This document shows, piece after piece, positions 63,721 through 64,000 of a DNA stretch of 64,000 bases. This stretch comes from DAIMFL01 sp964372215 (lineage in GTDB: Bacteria > Pseudomonadota > Alphaproteobacteria > Dongiales > Dongiaceae), in the NCBI GenBank assembly GCA_964372215.1, contig CAYJQC010000010.1, positions 1 to 64,000 of the forward strand. Direction: 5' to 3'. The notes beneath the pieces are model-generated. The model was not told where the DNA came from, did no database searches, and saw nothing but the letters and a program-made list of their open reading frames with translations. How positions within the stretch are numbered: position 1 is the first letter of the stretch; each line of letters opens with the position of its first letter. A program made the translations under genes and the position numbers.

Positions 63721-64000
63721 ATGAAGCCGGCAGCCAAGTTCCTGTTCAGCACCAGCTTCGACGTCGACCATGGGTCGGCGCCGGCGACCCCGCGCGCCGG
63801 TACGTCGGCGCCGGCCGCCGCGGCGCGGAAGCCAGCCACCTATGGCGAACCCGACCTCGCGGCGGCGCGCGAGCAAGGCCACGCGGCAGGCCGCGCCGAA
63901 GGCGAGGCCGCGGCCGTCAGGGCCGCGCAGAACACCTCGGCCAGCGCCCTCGGCGCGCTCCAGGCCGCCCTGCCAGGGCTGACCCGAAAGATCGACGACG
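63721..64000 (+). CDS. fliH: Flagellar assembly protein FliH/FlbE (partial, cut by window end)
   Basis: The first 93 residues of a FliH/FlbE-type regulator of the export ATPase. The start MKPAAKFLFSTSFDV matches the alphaproteobacterial form, followed by an Ala/Pro linker and the FliH-like helix DLAAAREQGHAAGRAEGEAAAVRAAQ with small residues at GxxxG-like spacing. It starts 15 nt after fliG. fliN and flbD may follow outside the window, as in relatives. Confidence 0.85.
   Translation, partial: MKPAAKFLFSTSFDVDHGSAPATPRAGTSAPAAAARKPATYGEPDLAAAREQGHAAGRAEGEAAAVRAAQNTSASALGALQAALPGLTRKIDD

Overview
The window reads as chromosome of a high-GC alphaproteobacterium, most like Rhodospirillales. Signs of this are the CckA-type kinase, SciP (DUF1153), FliX, DUF6468 and MotE proteins, a CsrA/FliW pair, and TTAA-N7-TTAAC sites that look like CtrA boxes in front of many flagellar operons. 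From about 7.5 kb to the end it is one large flagellar and cell-cycle cluster. The first 7 kb are housekeeping genes plus one insertion sequence.

Layout. 0-7.4 kb: alaS, a PEP-mutase family lyase, recA (minus strand), a SAM methyltransferase, and an IS4-family element with perfect 20-bp ends. 7.5-13.5 kb (minus): flgB-flgC-fliE-fliQ-fliR-flhB, then cckA. 13.6-16 kb (plus): csrA, an flhB C-domain paralogue, a small helical protein, fliO, fliP. 16.0-16.8 kb: gene debris. 17.1-18.7 kb: a PAS hybrid kinase. 18.8-24.9 kb (minus): cheY-cheZ, two tandem MotB/OmpA-like proteins and a 1209-residue beta-repeat/TPR protein. 25.0-27.9 kb (minus): fliL-fliM-DUF6468-motE. 28.2-31.5 kb (plus): flgF-flgG-flgA-flgH. 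31.6-32.5 kb (minus): dksA and fliX. 32.8-38.0 kb (plus): flgI-flgJ-flgN-flgK-flgL-fliW. 38.2-44.3 kb (plus): a nucleotide-sugar operon, followed by a convergent TPR/GT41 glycosyltransferase at 44.4-47.0 kb. 47.4-60.1 kb (plus): fliC1-flaG-fliD-fliS1, then fliC2-fliS2-fliK-flgD-flgE. 60.4 kb to the end: sciP, fliF, fliG and the start of fliH.

Regulation. Two recurring DNA motifs split the operons into tiers. CtrA-like boxes precede flgB, the flhB-paralogue/fliOP operon, cheY, fliL, fliX, the sugar operon and sciP. A second motif, GGCA-N5-TGCC, occurs two or three times upstream of flgF, flgI, fliC1 and fliF. The first three also have sigma-54 type -24/-12 elements; fliC2 has a sigma-54 element without intact copies of the motif. 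The motif resembles enhancer sites of an FlbD-type activator, with FliX as its likely partner. A third layer is post-transcriptional: csrA and fliW are both present, and the fliC2 leader has a hairpin with GGA in its loop.

Most unusual points: the cheY-cheZ-MotB-MotB-TPR module without motA; a 285-bp stretch identical in the two otherwise diverged flagellin genes; beta modules apparently shared by the hook protein and flagellins; and a nucleotide-sugar/GT41 island placed between fliW and fliC1, which suggests flagellin glycosylation. All functional calls come from reading the sequence; no database search was run.
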